Shown here: piece after piece, positions 53,972-63,493 of the stretch
Layout of the letters: every line of letters begins with the position of its first letter
Numbering within the stretch: position 1 is the first letter of the stretch
Position numbers and translations under genes: made by a program
Assembly: GCA_026393115.1 (NCBI GenBank)
Contig: JAPLAU010000028.1
Location: 62,001 to 126,000 of the forward strand
Reading direction: 5' to 3'
DNA: 64,000 bases
From: Actinomycetota bacterium
GTDB lineage: Bacteria > Actinomycetota > Actinomycetes > S36-B12 > CAIYMF01
The notes under the pieces: model-generated
What the model was told of the DNA's origin: nothing
The model's input: only the letters and a program-made list of their open reading frames with translations
The model's database searches: none

Positions 53972-56900
53972 GTGAGCGACTTCAAGCTGCATGTCCCCGT
54001 CAATCCGGTGCGTGTTGTCACCGCCGCCAGCCTGTTCGACGGCCACGACGCCGCGATCACAATCATGCGGCGGCTACTCCAGTCGCAGGGAGCCGAGGTG
54101 ATTCACCTCGGCCACGACCGCAGTGTTGACGACGTGGTGACGGCCGCGGTTCAAGAGGATGTGCAGGCCGTCGCGGTGTCGTCCTACCAAGGCGGTCACC
54201 TTGAGTACTTCGGCTACCTCGTCGAGCGCCTTGCCGAACGCGGGGCGGGTCACGTGCGCGTCTACGGCGGCGGTGGCGGCGTCATCGTGGGTGAGGAAAT
54301 CGATCAACTCGCGCGGATCGGTGTGCGTATCTTCAGCCCGCAGGACGGGCAGCGACTCGGGCTCGTGGGCATGATCAACGAGATCATCGCTGAGTGCGAC
54401 ACCGACCTGTCCGCAGGCGGCGCTGACATCACGGCGCTCGCTTCAGGTGACTCGGCGGCGCTGGCGCGTGCGCTGACGGTTCTGGAAGCGGGCAACGATC
54501 CGGCGTTGGCCACGGCCATTCGCGGATTCACTTCAGCGCGGCGCATTCCGGTGCTCGGCATTACCGGAACTGGCGGATCGGGAAAGTCGTCACTCACCGA
54601 TGAACTCGTGCGCCGGATGCGTCGCGATTCGCAGGACAAGTTGCGCATCGCCGTACTTGCCATCGATCCCACGCGCCTTCGCGGGGGAGGGGCACTGCTC
54701 GGTGACCGCATTCGCATGAACTCGCTCGATCCCGATGTCGTGTTCTTCCGTTCATTGGCGACTCGCACGTCGGGCGGTCAACTACCTCCGGGCCTTGACG
54801 ACATGACGGCGGCGTGCGCGGCAGCCGGATTTGATGTCGTCGTGATCGAAACCCCGGGAATTGGTCAGGGTGACACCGGCATCGTGTCCCACGTTGACGT
54901 CTCGCTATATGTGATGACGCCTGAGTTCGGTGCTGCATCTCAACTCGAAAAGATCGACATGCTCGACTTCGCCGATGCTGTGGCCATCAACAAATTTGAG
55001 CGACGCGGTGCTGAAGATGCACTGCGCGACGTGTCGCGCCAACTGGTGCGCAACCGGCAGGCGTTTGGCACGCCATGGGATGCCATGCCGGTGTTCGGAA
55101 CGAGTGCCGCACGTTTCGACGACGATGGTGTGACCGCGCTGTACCAGTACCTGCGCGGACTGCTTGCTGAAAAGGGGCTCGTGTCGTTCGACCCGGTTCT
55201 TCCCGAGGTTGAAGGTCGCACGTCATCTCAACTCACGGCTGTCATTCCGCGTGGTCGCGAGCGCTACCTCGCGGATGTCGCCGCGTCGGTGCGCGACTAT
55301 CACACAGAGACAGCTGTGCAGGTGCCCGTAGCCCGAACTCGTCAGCAACTTGTAGCCACCCGTTCGCTACTTGTTGAGGCAGGTCAGAGCGATGCGGCCG
55401 CGGCCGTTGAGACATTGGCGATCGAGTCTGAGGCACAACTGTCGGACAACTCGGTTGAACTGCTGCGTGAGTGGCCCGAGATTCGCGCCACCTACTCGGG
55501 TGATGAATTGGTCTACACCGTGCGCGATAAGGAAATTCGCACTGCGCTCGCTCGTACGACCCTCTCGGGATCGCGCGTCTCGCGTGTTGCTCTGCCACGC
55601 GAAGGCGATGACGGCGAACTGCTGCGCTTCTTACGAGCCGAAGGTGTTCCTGGCCGCTTCCCCTTTACCGCCGGCGTTTTCCCGTTCAAGCGTGATGCGG
55701 AAACACCTGCGCGCATGTTCGCCGGCGAAGGTGACGCGGCGCGCACGAACCGTCGCTTCCACCTGCTGTCGGAAGGTCAACCGGCGACGCGGCTGTCGAC
55801 TGCGTTCGATTCAGTGACGCTCTACGGGCGCGACCCCGCTGCTCGACCCGACGTCTACGGCAAGGTCGGAACATCGGGAGTGTCCATTGCGACTCTCGAT
55901 GACATGCGTGAGCTCTATGCGGGATTCGACCTGTGCTCGCCGAACACATCGGTCTCGATGACGATCAATGGCCCCGCACCGACGATTCTGGCGATGTTCA
56001 TGAATGCCGTCATCGATCGCGAAGTGGAACAGTTTGTCGTTGACAATGGCCGCGAGCCGGATGATGTCGAGCGCCAACAGATTGCGGGCCGTGCTGTCGC
56101 CACCGTTCGCGGCACGGTGCAAGCCGACATTCTCAAGGAGGATCAGGGCCAGAACACCTGCATCTTCTCGACTGAGTTCTCATTGCGGGCGATGGCCGAT
56201 ATTCAGCAGTGGTTTATCGACCACCAGGTGCGCAACTTCTATTCAGTGTCGATCAGCGGCTATCACATTGCCGAAGCCGGGGCGAACCCCATCAGTCAGT
56301 TGGCATTCACTTTGGCCAATGGCTTCACCTACATTGAGGCCTACCTCGCGCGCGGTATGAACATCGATGACTTCGCGCCGAACCTCTCGTTCTTCTTCTC
56401 GAACGGGATGGATGCCGAATACACGGTGATCGGTCGAGTGGCGCGTCGCATCTGGGCGATTGCCTTGCGTGATCGCTACGGAGCAGATGAGCGTGCGCAG
56501 AAGTTGAAGTACCACATTCAAACGTCTGGCCGTTCTCTGCACGCGCAGGAGATGGACTTCAACGACATTCGTACGACGTTGCAGGCATTGTGCGCGCTCT
56601 ACGACAACGCCAACTCACTGCACACCAACGCGTACGACGAGGCCGTCACTACTCCCTCTGCGCAGTCGGTGCGGCGCGCGTTGGCGATTCAGATGATCAT
56701 CGATCAGGAATGGGGACTGTCGATGAACGAGAACCCTCTTCAGGGCTCGTACATTGTTGACGAACTCACCGACCTCGTTGAAGAAGCCGTACTCGCGGAG
56801 TTTGAGCGCATCGCTGATCGTGGTGGTGTGCTGGGCGCCATGGAGACCGGCTACCAGCGCGGTCGCATTCAGGACGAGTCAATGCTCTATGAACACCGCA

Positions 56901-57211
56901 AGCACGATGGCACTCTTCCGATCGTGGGTGTCAACACCTTCCTCGCCGAGACCGTCAACGACAGCGTCGGTCAGTCGCTGGAATTGGCTCGTGGCACTGA
57001 GGAAGAGAAGCAGTCACAACTGAGCCGGCTGGCGGCGTTCCACGAGCGCAACCGCTCTGAGGCTCCGGCTGCGTTGGCGGCTCTTCAGCACGCGGCCACC
57101 AGCGGTGGCAACGTCTTCGACGAGTTGATGAAGGCCGTGCGCGTCTGCTCGCTCGGTCAGATCACCGATGCGTTCTTCGAGGTGGGTGGACAGTTCCGCC
57201 GCTCGATGTAG
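53972..57211 (+). CDS. icmF: Fused isobutyryl-CoA mutase
   Basis: 1079 residues combining three parts. Residues 8-140 are a B12-binding domain with FDGHDAAITIM (the lower-ligand DxHxxG-type motif). Residues 155-410 are the MeaB-like G-protein chaperone with Walker A GTGGSGKSSLTD at about 197-208. Residues 540-1079 are the radical mutase barrel (YGKVGTSGVSIATLDDM, GQNTCIFSTEFSLRAMADIQ, SVSISGYHIAEAGANP, NENPLQGSYIVDELTDLVEE). It interconverts isobutyryl- and n-butyryl-CoA, and often pivalyl- or isovaleryl-CoA, with adenosylcobalamin; the chaperone part loads and repairs the cofactor. GTG start, no ribosome site. The end abuts the next gene with no gap. Confidence 0.95.
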   Translation: MSDFKLHVPVNPVRVVTAASLFDGHDAAITIMRRLLQSQGAEVIHLGHDRSVDDVVTAAVQEDVQAVAVSSYQGGHLEYFGYLVERLAERGAGHVRVYGGGGGVIVGEEIDQLARIGVRIFSPQDGQRLGLVGMINEIIAECDTDLSAGGADITALASGDSAALARALTVLEAGNDPALATAIRGFTSARRIPVLGITGTGGSGKSSLTDELVRRMRRDSQDKLRIAVLAIDPTRLRGGGALLGDRIRMNSLDPDVVFFRSLATRTSGGQLPPGLDDMTAACAAAGFDVVVIETPGIGQGDTGIVSHVDVSLYVMTPEFGAASQLEKIDMLDFADAVAINKFERRGAEDALRDVSRQLVRNRQAFGTPWDAMPVFGTSAARFDDDGVTALYQYLRGLLAEKGLVSFDPVLPEVEGRTSSQLTAVIPRGRERYLADVAASVRDYHTETAVQVPVARTRQQLVATRSLLVEAGQSDAAAAVETLAIESEAQLSDNSVELLREWPEIRATYSGDELVYTVRDKEIRTALARTTLSGSRVSRVALPREGDDGELLRFLRAEGVPGRFPFTAGVFPFKRDAETPARMFAGEGDAARTNRRFHLLSEGQPATRLSTAFDSVTLYGRDPAARPDVYGKVGTSGVSIATLDDMRELYAGFDLCSPNTSVSMTINGPAPTILAMFMNAVIDREVEQFVVDNGREPDDVERQQIAGRAVATVRGTVQADILKEDQGQNTCIFSTEFSLRAMADIQQWFIDHQVRNFYSVSISGYHIAEAGANPISQLAFTLANGFTYIEAYLARGMNIDDFAPNLSFFFSNGMDAEYTVIGRVARRIWAIALRDRYGADERAQKLKYHIQTSGRSLHAQEMDFNDIRTTLQALCALYDNANSLHTNAYDEAVTTPSAQSVRRALAIQMIIDQEWGLSMNENPLQGSYIVDELTDLVEEAVLAEFERIADRGGVLGAMETGYQRGRIQDESMLYEHRKHDGTLPIVGVNTFLAETVNDSVGQSLELARGTEEEKQSQLSRLAAFHERNRSEAPAALAALQHAATSGGNVFDELMKAVRVCSLGQITDAFFEVGGQFRRSM

Positions 57212-59155
57212 TTAGCCAGCGAGTTCAACAAGTGCCGGCTCGGTGCCGACCTTGGTGTCTGCCGCGGCGATTCCAATCGACCCGGAGAGCGTCTGGACTG
57301 ACTTCACTGTTCCGAGGATTGACAGCGGAAGTGCGGTGCCTGCCTCGCTCCAGGTGAGGAATCGAGTGGAGCGGTCGGCCATCGTGAGCTTGCACGAGGT
57401 AAGTCCGCCCGCGGACGTGGTGCAGCCAGCCATTGAAGACGCGGCCGACAGCCAACCCTGCATTTTCGTGATCGTGCTGTAGGCCTCGGTGCTTGAGTAC
57501 ATCGTGATGCCGATGTCGGCTCCGATACCGGAGGGCATCCACCCGTACCAGTAGGTACGTGTGACTCCGGCGCTGAGACCGCGAATGTAGGTCTGAGCCA
57601 CGAACGCGCGCACCTCGGAGTCGGAGAGAGTCGGCAGGATCGGCTCATCCTTGGGGTTCGTGCGGTAGTTAACCTCGGTGTTCCAGATGTCCTTGGCGGG
57701 AGCATTGGCCTCGCGGAGGAGTCGCTGGAACATGCCCATCAACTTCGCGCAGTCAATCGGGTTCGATGCGTAGAGCGGGTAGAAGTGCGCGGCGTAAACA
57801 TCAACGGGCCAGTTACGTGCGCTGAGTCCGGCGAAGTAACTCACCGCGAAAGTGAAGAAGTACTTCACCTTGCGAGTGGCCAGCGACGACGACACGGTGA
57901 TTGCGTGAGTGCTCGTTGCAGTGTTGACCCGTTTCACCACGTCGTTGGTGATCTTGGTCATTTCTGCAGCGTCACTGGCGCTTCCCTGCCAGAAGTTAAC
58001 GAGGTTGATTTCGTTTCCGGCTTGGTAGGAATCGATGCGACCCTGGTAACGGTTTGCCACGGCGTACACAAAATTGGCGTACGCGTTGCTTGAACTGGGA
58101 AGCGATGTGTAACTCTGCTTGAGCGAGGTGGGAGGGTAAGCCGATCCCTTGCCGTACATCTCGCCGGCCGCGTCGGTCTTGGTCGCGTAGAACTTTGGTG
58201 TTGAACCGAAGGTGTAAAGAATCGACTGGTGGTTGGCTTCAGCCAGCAAGACCAGTTTGTCGAGGCGCTTCCAGTCGTAAACTCCCGGCGACGTTTCGAT
58301 GTTGCGCCATGAGGTGCCGGAGTCCCAGAGTCGGATGCTGCCAAACTCGGCAGGAACTGAGGTCAGTGTGTCGACAGTGCGCTGTGCTTGGTTGCTGAGC
58401 ACGACGCCGAGGGTTTCTGGGCCCACCTTGACGCTTTTCACGGCAACGGGTGCGGTGGGTGCAGCCGAGACGTTGACAGTGACCGACGGCGTGGTGACGG
58501 CAGCCAGACCAGGCGCTGCCTTCAGCATGACGCGCGCTTCGATGCGGCCACTGTGCGTAGGTGTGTAGTTGACGATGCCGGATCCGTTCAGCACGGTCGA
58601 TGCGACATCAACCCATGCGCTACCACGGTGCACCTGCACGACTGCCGTGCGCGCGGCCTTGAGCGACGCTGTCGGTGTTGCCTTGATGGTGACCGAGAAG
58701 GGTTCGGGAACATCCCACGAGGTGGATGTGGGTGCGAGAACTGTGGCAGAGGCTTTGGTTGCCTGAACCTTGAGCGACACCGGAGCTCCGGTGACGGCCG
58801 GCAACTTCTTGAACGCGGGAATGAAGGCTCGGTAGGAGTAGGTGCCAGCGGCGGTCGGCGTGTGGGTCAAGCTGGGCTTGCCCTTGCCTGACCACGTCAC
58901 CGAACTCACCTTGACCCATGCAGTTCCCTTGCGTACCTGCAGTTGAACGGGGCGCCTGGCAGCGGCCACGCCGGTCAGGGTTGCGGCGAAGGTGACCTTG
59001 GCGCCGGTACCGGCAAGGGTGGTAGAGGGCTTGAGAACTGCTTTCGCCGCCGTGGGGTGCAGGTGTGCTGAAGCGGGGCGGATGTTCGCCGCGGCCGGGG
59101 CTGCAAGGCTGATGGCGACGGCAAAAGCCGCCGCGGCACCGAGGGTGCGCAGCAT
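57212..59155 (-). CDS. Secreted GH39-like glycoside hydrolase with two Ig-like domains
   Basis: 647 residues. A signal peptide ends near APAAA-NIR. Residues 38-130 and 135-230 are two Ig-like domains of the kind LQVRKGTAWVKVSSVTWSGKG. Residues 245-560 are a (beta/alpha)8 glycosidase with acid/base Glu in YQAGNEINLVN (E382) and nucleophile Glu in IWNTEVNYR (E494). The catalytic part matches the lipoprotein paralogue at 51895-53295 block for block (RLWDSGTSWRNIE against RLWDTGTMWGNIE). Probably acts on extracellular polysaccharide. Confidence 0.85.
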   Translation of the reverse strand: MLRTLGAAAAFAVAISLAAPAAANIRPASAHLHPTAAKAVLKPSTTLAGTGAKVTFAATLTGVAAARRPVQLQVRKGTAWVKVSSVTWSGKGKPSLTHTPTAAGTYSYRAFIPAFKKLPAVTGAPVSLKVQATKASATVLAPTSTSWDVPEPFSVTIKATPTASLKAARTAVVQVHRGSAWVDVASTVLNGSGIVNYTPTHSGRIEARVMLKAAPGLAAVTTPSVTVNVSAAPTAPVAVKSVKVGPETLGVVLSNQAQRTVDTLTSVPAEFGSIRLWDSGTSWRNIETSPGVYDWKRLDKLVLLAEANHQSILYTFGSTPKFYATKTDAAGEMYGKGSAYPPTSLKQSYTSLPSSSNAYANFVYAVANRYQGRIDSYQAGNEINLVNFWQGSASDAAEMTKITNDVVKRVNTATSTHAITVSSSLATRKVKYFFTFAVSYFAGLSARNWPVDVYAAHFYPLYASNPIDCAKLMGMFQRLLREANAPAKDIWNTEVNYRTNPKDEPILPTLSDSEVRAFVAQTYIRGLSAGVTRTYWYGWMPSGIGADIGITMYSSTEAYSTITKMQGWLSAASSMAGCTTSAGGLTSCKLTMADRSTRFLTWSEAGTALPLSILGTVKSVQTLSGSIGIAAADTKVGTEPALVELAG

Positions 59156-59246
59156 GACCGAGTGTGATGAATGCTTGATGACGAACTCCCTAATTCCCCT
59201 GTTGGACTGAACCTACGTAGGGTGTGGTTCCACCGTCACCTCGTGT

Positions 59247-59283
59247 CACTCGTGTGGGTGACACCGTGACACCCACATGAGTG
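59247..59283. promoter_or_regulatory. Large inverted repeat upstream of the glycosidase gene
   Basis: CACTCGTGTGGGTG, nine bases (ACACCGTGA), CACCCACATGAGTG: 13 of 14 arm positions pair. It lies 92 bases before the glycosidase ATG (minus) and 95 bases before the DUF1348 ATG (plus). A site of this size suits a dimeric regulator; no T-run marks it as a terminator. Confidence 0.55.
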
Positions 59284-59365
59284 CAGGTATCACTCCACGT
59301 CACGCTTCAGGTGCGGAGAGGCGTTTATCTGGATCGTGATTCATCCGCCTGGATGACCGCTGGCG

Positions 59366-59371
59366 TAGTGT
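59366..59371 (+). promoter_or_regulatory. Leaderless -10 of the DUF1348 gene
   Basis: TAGTGT, GCCGGC, ATG 59378. Confidence 0.55.
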
Positions 59372-59377
59372 GCCGGC

Positions 59378-59845
59378 ATGGAACCTCGTCCCCCCGTGCC
59401 CCCGTTCACTGCTGAATCAGCCGCCGCGAAGGTGCGCGGAGCCGAAGACGCGTGGAACTCGCGCGATCCCGAGCGGGTCTCGCTCGTCTACACCGAAGAC
59501 ACCCAGTGGCGCAATCGGGCGGAGTTTCCGACTGGCCGCGAGCAGGTGGTCGAGTTCCTGCGCCGCAAGTGGGCTCGCGAGCTGGAGTACCGGCTCATCA
59601 AGGAGTTGTGGGCCTTCACGGATTCGCGTATCGCGGTTCGGTTTGCCTACGAGTGGCGCGATGACTCGGGATCATGGTTCCGCTCGTACGGAAACGAAAA
59701 CTGGGAGTTCACCGAGACCGGGCACATGCGTCGACGATTCGCCAGCATCAACGACCTACCGATTGCCGAATCCGAGCGCCTATTCCTCTGGCCTCTGGGA
59801 CCACGACCGGCCGATCACCCCGGACTTAGTGAGTTGGGGCTGTAA
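59378..59845 (+). CDS. DUF1348 / NTF2-like protein
   Basis: 155 residues. The whole length is an NTF2/SnoaL-like cone: [74 protein letters not shown] and [13 protein letters not shown] are the DUF1348 pattern. Function unknown; small-molecule binding or isomerase-like. The last 20 bases overlap the convergent FUSC gene. Confidence 0.92.
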   Translation: MEPRPPVPPFTAESAAAKVRGAEDAWNSRDPERVSLVYTEDTQWRNRAEFPTGREQVVEFLRRKWARELEYRLIKELWAFTDSRIAVRFAYEWRDDSGSWFRSYGNENWEFTETGHMRRRFASINDLPIAESERLFLWPLGPRPADHPGLSELGL

Positions 59846-60812
59846 TTCGCCGACGCAGCTTGTCAGCCCCTGCGAGCACGACGAGCGCCGCCAATGCCAC
59901 CGCGGCGCCGACGAGTGTGTACGTCAGTCGAATTCGGTCGGTTTCAATCACCGAGCCGCTGTAACCCTCGAGCAGTACGACTGCTGGCGTGATCCAGGTG
60001 ACGATCTTCCAGTACGGATTCGTACCGCTCAGCAACGACAGCGCAACTCCCATGCACGCAAGGCCGAGAGCGAACAGGGCCCACGGTGGATGGATGACGA
60101 ATCCGATTGCGAAAGCAATGGCGAAGCCAAGCAAGGTGCCAAGAGCCCGGTGCAGTGAACGCTGCAGAGTGCGCGCGCCGTAAGGCTGCATGACCAACAG
60201 GATGGTCATCATCATCCACGCGCCGCCGTGCCCGAGGTCATATCGCGCTACTACCCATGAGGCGCCACCGACAAGAACAGCAACAACGGCCGCAAAGGCC
60301 ATCGTGCGTTTCGTGGATGCCGGGTTGGCTGAGGGGAAGTGGATGCGCCCGCGCAATTTGCTTGCAAAAAGCGCGGCCCATCCGGAAGCGAGTGCCATCA
60401 CGACGCCTGCCAACATCGCATTCTGCAGGGTTCCGCTTTCGCGAAGTGGGTGTGGTGGATCGGTAATCACGAAAGCGATGGCAATGGGAATGGCACTGGC
60501 TGATCCCCACCATCCGTAGCGTGCTGACAGTCCACAGACTCCCGCGACCAGACCCATCACACACAGCGACCAGAGGGGCGATCCATCGGCCAGGACTGCC
60601 AGAGTTGTTGCGATTCCAAACGCGGCAATTGTTGGCAGTGTGTAGCGAGCTGGAACGCCGAGCAGGATGATGAGCGTCTCGAGTGTTCCGAGAGTCCAGA
60701 TGCCGGCCGAGTCAGGCTGACCCATGAGGGCGAGCACAACGATCGGTAGCGTCAAGCAGACCAGAAACAGTCCGATTGACGCTACCTTGCGCATCGTTGA
60801 CGCATTGGCCAC
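59826..60812 (-). CDS. FUSC family membrane protein
   Basis: 328 residues from GTG 60812; a TTG at 60824 is the alternative. Two blocks of about five membrane spans are joined by a cytosolic loop, and the second block begins [21 protein letters not shown], followed by [29 protein letters not shown] (shown in part: [15 protein letters not shown]), the signature of FUSC/aromatic acid exporter proteins. Possibly efflux of organic acids. TTGGAT lies six bases before GTG. Confidence 0.87.
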   Translation of the reverse strand: MANASTMRKVASIGLFLVCLTLPIVVLALMGQPDSAGIWTLGTLETLIILLGVPARYTLPTIAAFGIATTLAVLADGSPLWSLCVMGLVAGVCGLSARYGWWGSASAIPIAIAFVITDPPHPLRESGTLQNAMLAGVVMALASGWAALFASKLRGRIHFPSANPASTKRTMAFAAVVAVLVGGASWVVARYDLGHGGAWMMMTILLVMQPYGARTLQRSLHRALGTLLGFAIAFAIGFVIHPPWALFALGLACMGVALSLLSGTNPYWKIVTWITPAVVLLEGYSGSVIETDRIRLTYTLVGAAVALAALVVLAGADKLRRRITAPTH

Positions 60813-60851
60813 GTGGTAATCCAAGCACGAAGTGCGGGGACCTACTCCAGA

Positions 60852-62204
60852 TCAGCGGCTGAAGTCAGCGATGTACGGGCTGACGACCGTTGACCCTGAC
60901 ATCACATAGATGCCGATGACTGACTGCTGGTAGACGGAGTTGCCGCTGGTGACTACCGAACTCGGGTACTTCACGGGCTTCCACGTTGCGGCCTTGAATG
61001 CACCTGAACTGGTGCGCCCCACGTTGGCGAAGAATCCTTCACCGCGGGTGAGTGCGCCCACGCCGACCCGGTCGCCGGTGAGATTGAAACCGCCGTTGCC
61101 ATCAGGTGTGATTCCGTCGAAGTGGGTGATGAGATCGCCTGACGTGCGATTGCCGTAGTCGTACGAACGCCACCCAGAGAGCGTGCGCGTTGCTGAGGCA
61201 TAGTTCACGAGGTAGGCGTGCTCAACTGGCTTGGCAGTGCCGACGGGGGGCGAGAAGTAGCCGCCGGCGATCGTGTACTGGCCGGGAGAGTTGTACCAAA
61301 TTCCGTACGCAGTGATGCTGACGGCGCCCGCCTTGGTGATTTCGAACCAGGAGGAACCAGTGGTGTTCGTGACGAACGCGCGTCCGGCGATCAACGTGGT
61401 GTCGAAGTTGCCGACCACGAGGCCACCTCGCGTGCTGTGCGCGATCGTGTTCTTGAGTGAGTCAGTGGTGATCGACTTGTACAGACCTGCACCGACTGTT
61501 CCTGTCGGTGCCCCGAGCGACGGATGTGCCTTTTGGTAGGCGATCACAGCGGCGCGAGTTTGAGTTCCGAACACACCGAGGGTTGATGTGCCTGCAGTGA
61601 TGGAAGGAATCGAGTAGCCGCGTGCGATCAGCGCCTTCTGGACTGCTCGCACACGCGCACCAGACATCCCCTGACTCAGGGTCGTGATGAATGCGGGGGG
61701 CTTCCACGCGTGCGCGCCAGTCGTGACGAGCGACGTGGCATCCAAGGTGGTCCAGGTGAGAGTTCCGGTGGGGCCGGTGGGCGCGTCGACGATCACTCCG
61801 TGGTCGAGCTTCGCGGTCTGCGACGTCTTGTAACTGCCGACGACACGCAGGCCAGTGCTGCCGATGTTGTCGGGGCCGTACAGGGCGGTGCTGGTCGTCG
61901 TCTTATTCGGTGTTGACGGCCGGTTGAGTGCGGTCCAGGTGCCCGAGCCTGACAGCGAGCCGGTGTAGACGAGCCCCTGCGTGCCACCGGTCGTGGGCTT
62001 GTACACGCCACTGATGTAGACGAGGTCGGGATCGGACGTTCCGGTGGTGCGAATACCGGTGACCAGCGATGACGATCCGGCTGCAGCACCCGAGTAGGGG
62101 AAGGGCGAGTAACTCGGCGTGGGCAGAGGGACCGCCATGGCTGATGTGGAGCCGATGACGGTGAAAACTGCGGTCGCTGAAACGACCATGGCAAAGCGCT
62201 TCAT
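60852..62204 (-). CDS. Secreted protein with an inserted peptidoglycan-binding domain
   Basis: 450 residues with AAGGA upstream of ATG 62204. The signal peptide ends near SAMA-VPL. A repeated-strand domain (residues 28-165 and 245-450, with blocks such as GIRTTGTSDPDLVYISGVY and GIWYNSPGQYTIAGGYFSPP) is split by a PG_binding_1 domain at about 170-242 (LSQGMSGARVRAVQKALIAR, FGTQTRAAVIAYQKAH). The outer part looks like one propeller or beta-sandwich cut by the insert. It should bind the cell wall; no catalytic residues are evident. Confidence 0.8.
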   Translation of the reverse strand: MKRFAMVVSATAVFTVIGSTSAMAVPLPTPSYSPFPYSGAAAGSSSLVTGIRTTGTSDPDLVYISGVYKPTTGGTQGLVYTGSLSGSGTWTALNRPSTPNKTTTSTALYGPDNIGSTGLRVVGSYKTSQTAKLDHGVIVDAPTGPTGTLTWTTLDATSLVTTGAHAWKPPAFITTLSQGMSGARVRAVQKALIARGYSIPSITAGTSTLGVFGTQTRAAVIAYQKAHPSLGAPTGTVGAGLYKSITTDSLKNTIAHSTRGGLVVGNFDTTLIAGRAFVTNTTGSSWFEITKAGAVSITAYGIWYNSPGQYTIAGGYFSPPVGTAKPVEHAYLVNYASATRTLSGWRSYDYGNRTSGDLITHFDGITPDGNGGFNLTGDRVGVGALTRGEGFFANVGRTSSGAFKAATWKPVKYPSSVVTSGNSVYQQSVIGIYVMSGSTVVSPYIADFSR

Positions 62205-62264
62205 CTGGGCATGTCCTTAGCTCGGGTTCGGACGTATTCGGTTAACTCTGTATGTCAGTGAACC

Positions 62265-63017
62265 TTAGATGCCGCCATGGCCCGAGATGGTTCCAGCACA
62301 GCGAATGTAATAGCGGTGCGAAATTGAGTACGCCTTGTAGTTCGCGGTGGCTGAGGCCCGGATTACCACCACCACCGTCACCGGCTGGTACCCAAAGGTT
62401 TGAATGGTGACCTTTCCAGTCGTGGCGTTCGTCGTGACCTTGACCAGTTGCTGATCGCCCGCGGGAACGATGCCCCGCGCGGCCTTAACGGTGACGCGCA
62501 CCTTCTGGCCGATGTTGGTCAGGCAGGTACTCGAGATCAACGTGCGTGTTCCCCTGAGGGGAAGGCCGCGAGGCATCGTGGCGCACGTTTGCGTTTGCGT
62601 GGCTTTGTTGACCGTCAGTGAGCCGCCGCCGTATTCGACTGGCCTCTGCCCCGTAGCGACGCCGTAGTCGCATGTCACTGGGTATGTGCCAGCAGGAAGG
62701 ATGGCGTACATCGGAACGGCCGCGCGAGCGTTGGTCACAGGTCCAGCAATCACGAAGCAGTGGGGTTCTGTGGTCCAGCCGCCTGTGTACGGGGTGGCAG
62801 GGTCGCCCGTAACGGCGGTAAACGAATAACTCGGTGTGCGTTGACCGTAGGTGATGGTCTGCGACACAGGCGAGGGCTTGACGAAGATGGGATCAAGTTC
62901 CGAGGGGGTCAACGACGTGGCCAGGGCCGGTGCTGCAGCAAGCGCGATCGTGGCCAGCGTGAGCGCAGAAGCGGCGACAAGGCCGGTTCCGAATCGCGAG
63001 GGGGTGGACGTTCTCAT
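62265..63017 (-). CDS. Secreted MBG/Ig-like protein
   Basis: 250 residues. Signal peptide to about residue 34 (PALA-TSL). Residues 45-140 resemble an MBG-type domain (SQTITYGQRTPSYSFTAV... GGSLTVNKATQ), and the rest has Ig-like strands with a Cys pair (TCATMPRG and SSTCLTN). It ends HRYYIRCAGTISGHGG. No enzyme motif. 60 bases separate it from the PG-binding protein on the same strand, so both may be part of one surface-protein group. Confidence 0.72.
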   Translation of the reverse strand: MRTSTPSRFGTGLVAASALTLATIALAAAPALATSLTPSELDPIFVKPSPVSQTITYGQRTPSYSFTAVTGDPATPYTGGWTTEPHCFVIAGPVTNARAAVPMYAILPAGTYPVTCDYGVATGQRPVEYGGGSLTVNKATQTQTCATMPRGLPLRGTRTLISSTCLTNIGQKVRVTVKAARGIVPAGDQQLVKVTTNATTGKVTIQTFGYQPVTVVVVIRASATANYKAYSISHRYYIRCAGTISGHGGI

Positions 63018-63152
63018 GGATTCCTCCCGTATGAGTGCGTGCGACCGTCACGTCGACGCTATTCCTTCACGGATAGGTCAAACGTCCCATGAGGTGAAGG
63101 TCACGCCGATTGGCTCATCGGTGCGTCGGTGGAAGTGTTGCTGCTCGTTGTC

Positions 63153-63422
63153 TTAGCCGCCGGCGGTGATTGTTCCGACTTTGATGAGCGTCATATAGGT
63201 GCCGATCGCAGTGACGGGTTCACTGAAATTGTTGTCGTTGCATCGGGCCTCAACATTCGCGGTTGCGCCAAGGGTGAACCAGGTGGTGAGGGCGATGTTG
63301 GTGTTGCTGCCGTAGTTGACTGTCGCAGCACCGGCCCCGGGTGAGATTCCGAGGAGGGTGTCACCGCTGTAGAGATTGCATACGACCGTGTCGGTCGTAG
63401 TGAAACTATCGCCATCGCTCAC
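63153..63422 (-). CDS. Short beta-rich protein without a signal peptide, possible fragment
   Basis: 89 residues from GTG 63422; the frame is open back to a TAA at about 63469-63471 and no better start exists. CNLYSGDTLLGISPGAG and TWFTLGATANVEARCNDNN look like an exported beta-sandwich with one disulfide, but no signal peptide precedes them. Possibly the remnant of a longer secreted protein whose 5' end is lost. Lies between the MBG-like and cupin genes. Confidence 0.45.
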   Translation of the reverse strand: MSDGDSFTTTDTVVCNLYSGDTLLGISPGAGAATVNYGSNTNIALTTWFTLGATANVEARCNDNNFSEPVTAIGTYMTLIKVGTITAGG

Positions 63423-63493
63423 GGTGGTGGTGAAGTTATCCGCGCGCAGTGATGCGCGATGCAGTTACTTTCCGCCCAGTGAGACGATGGTTG

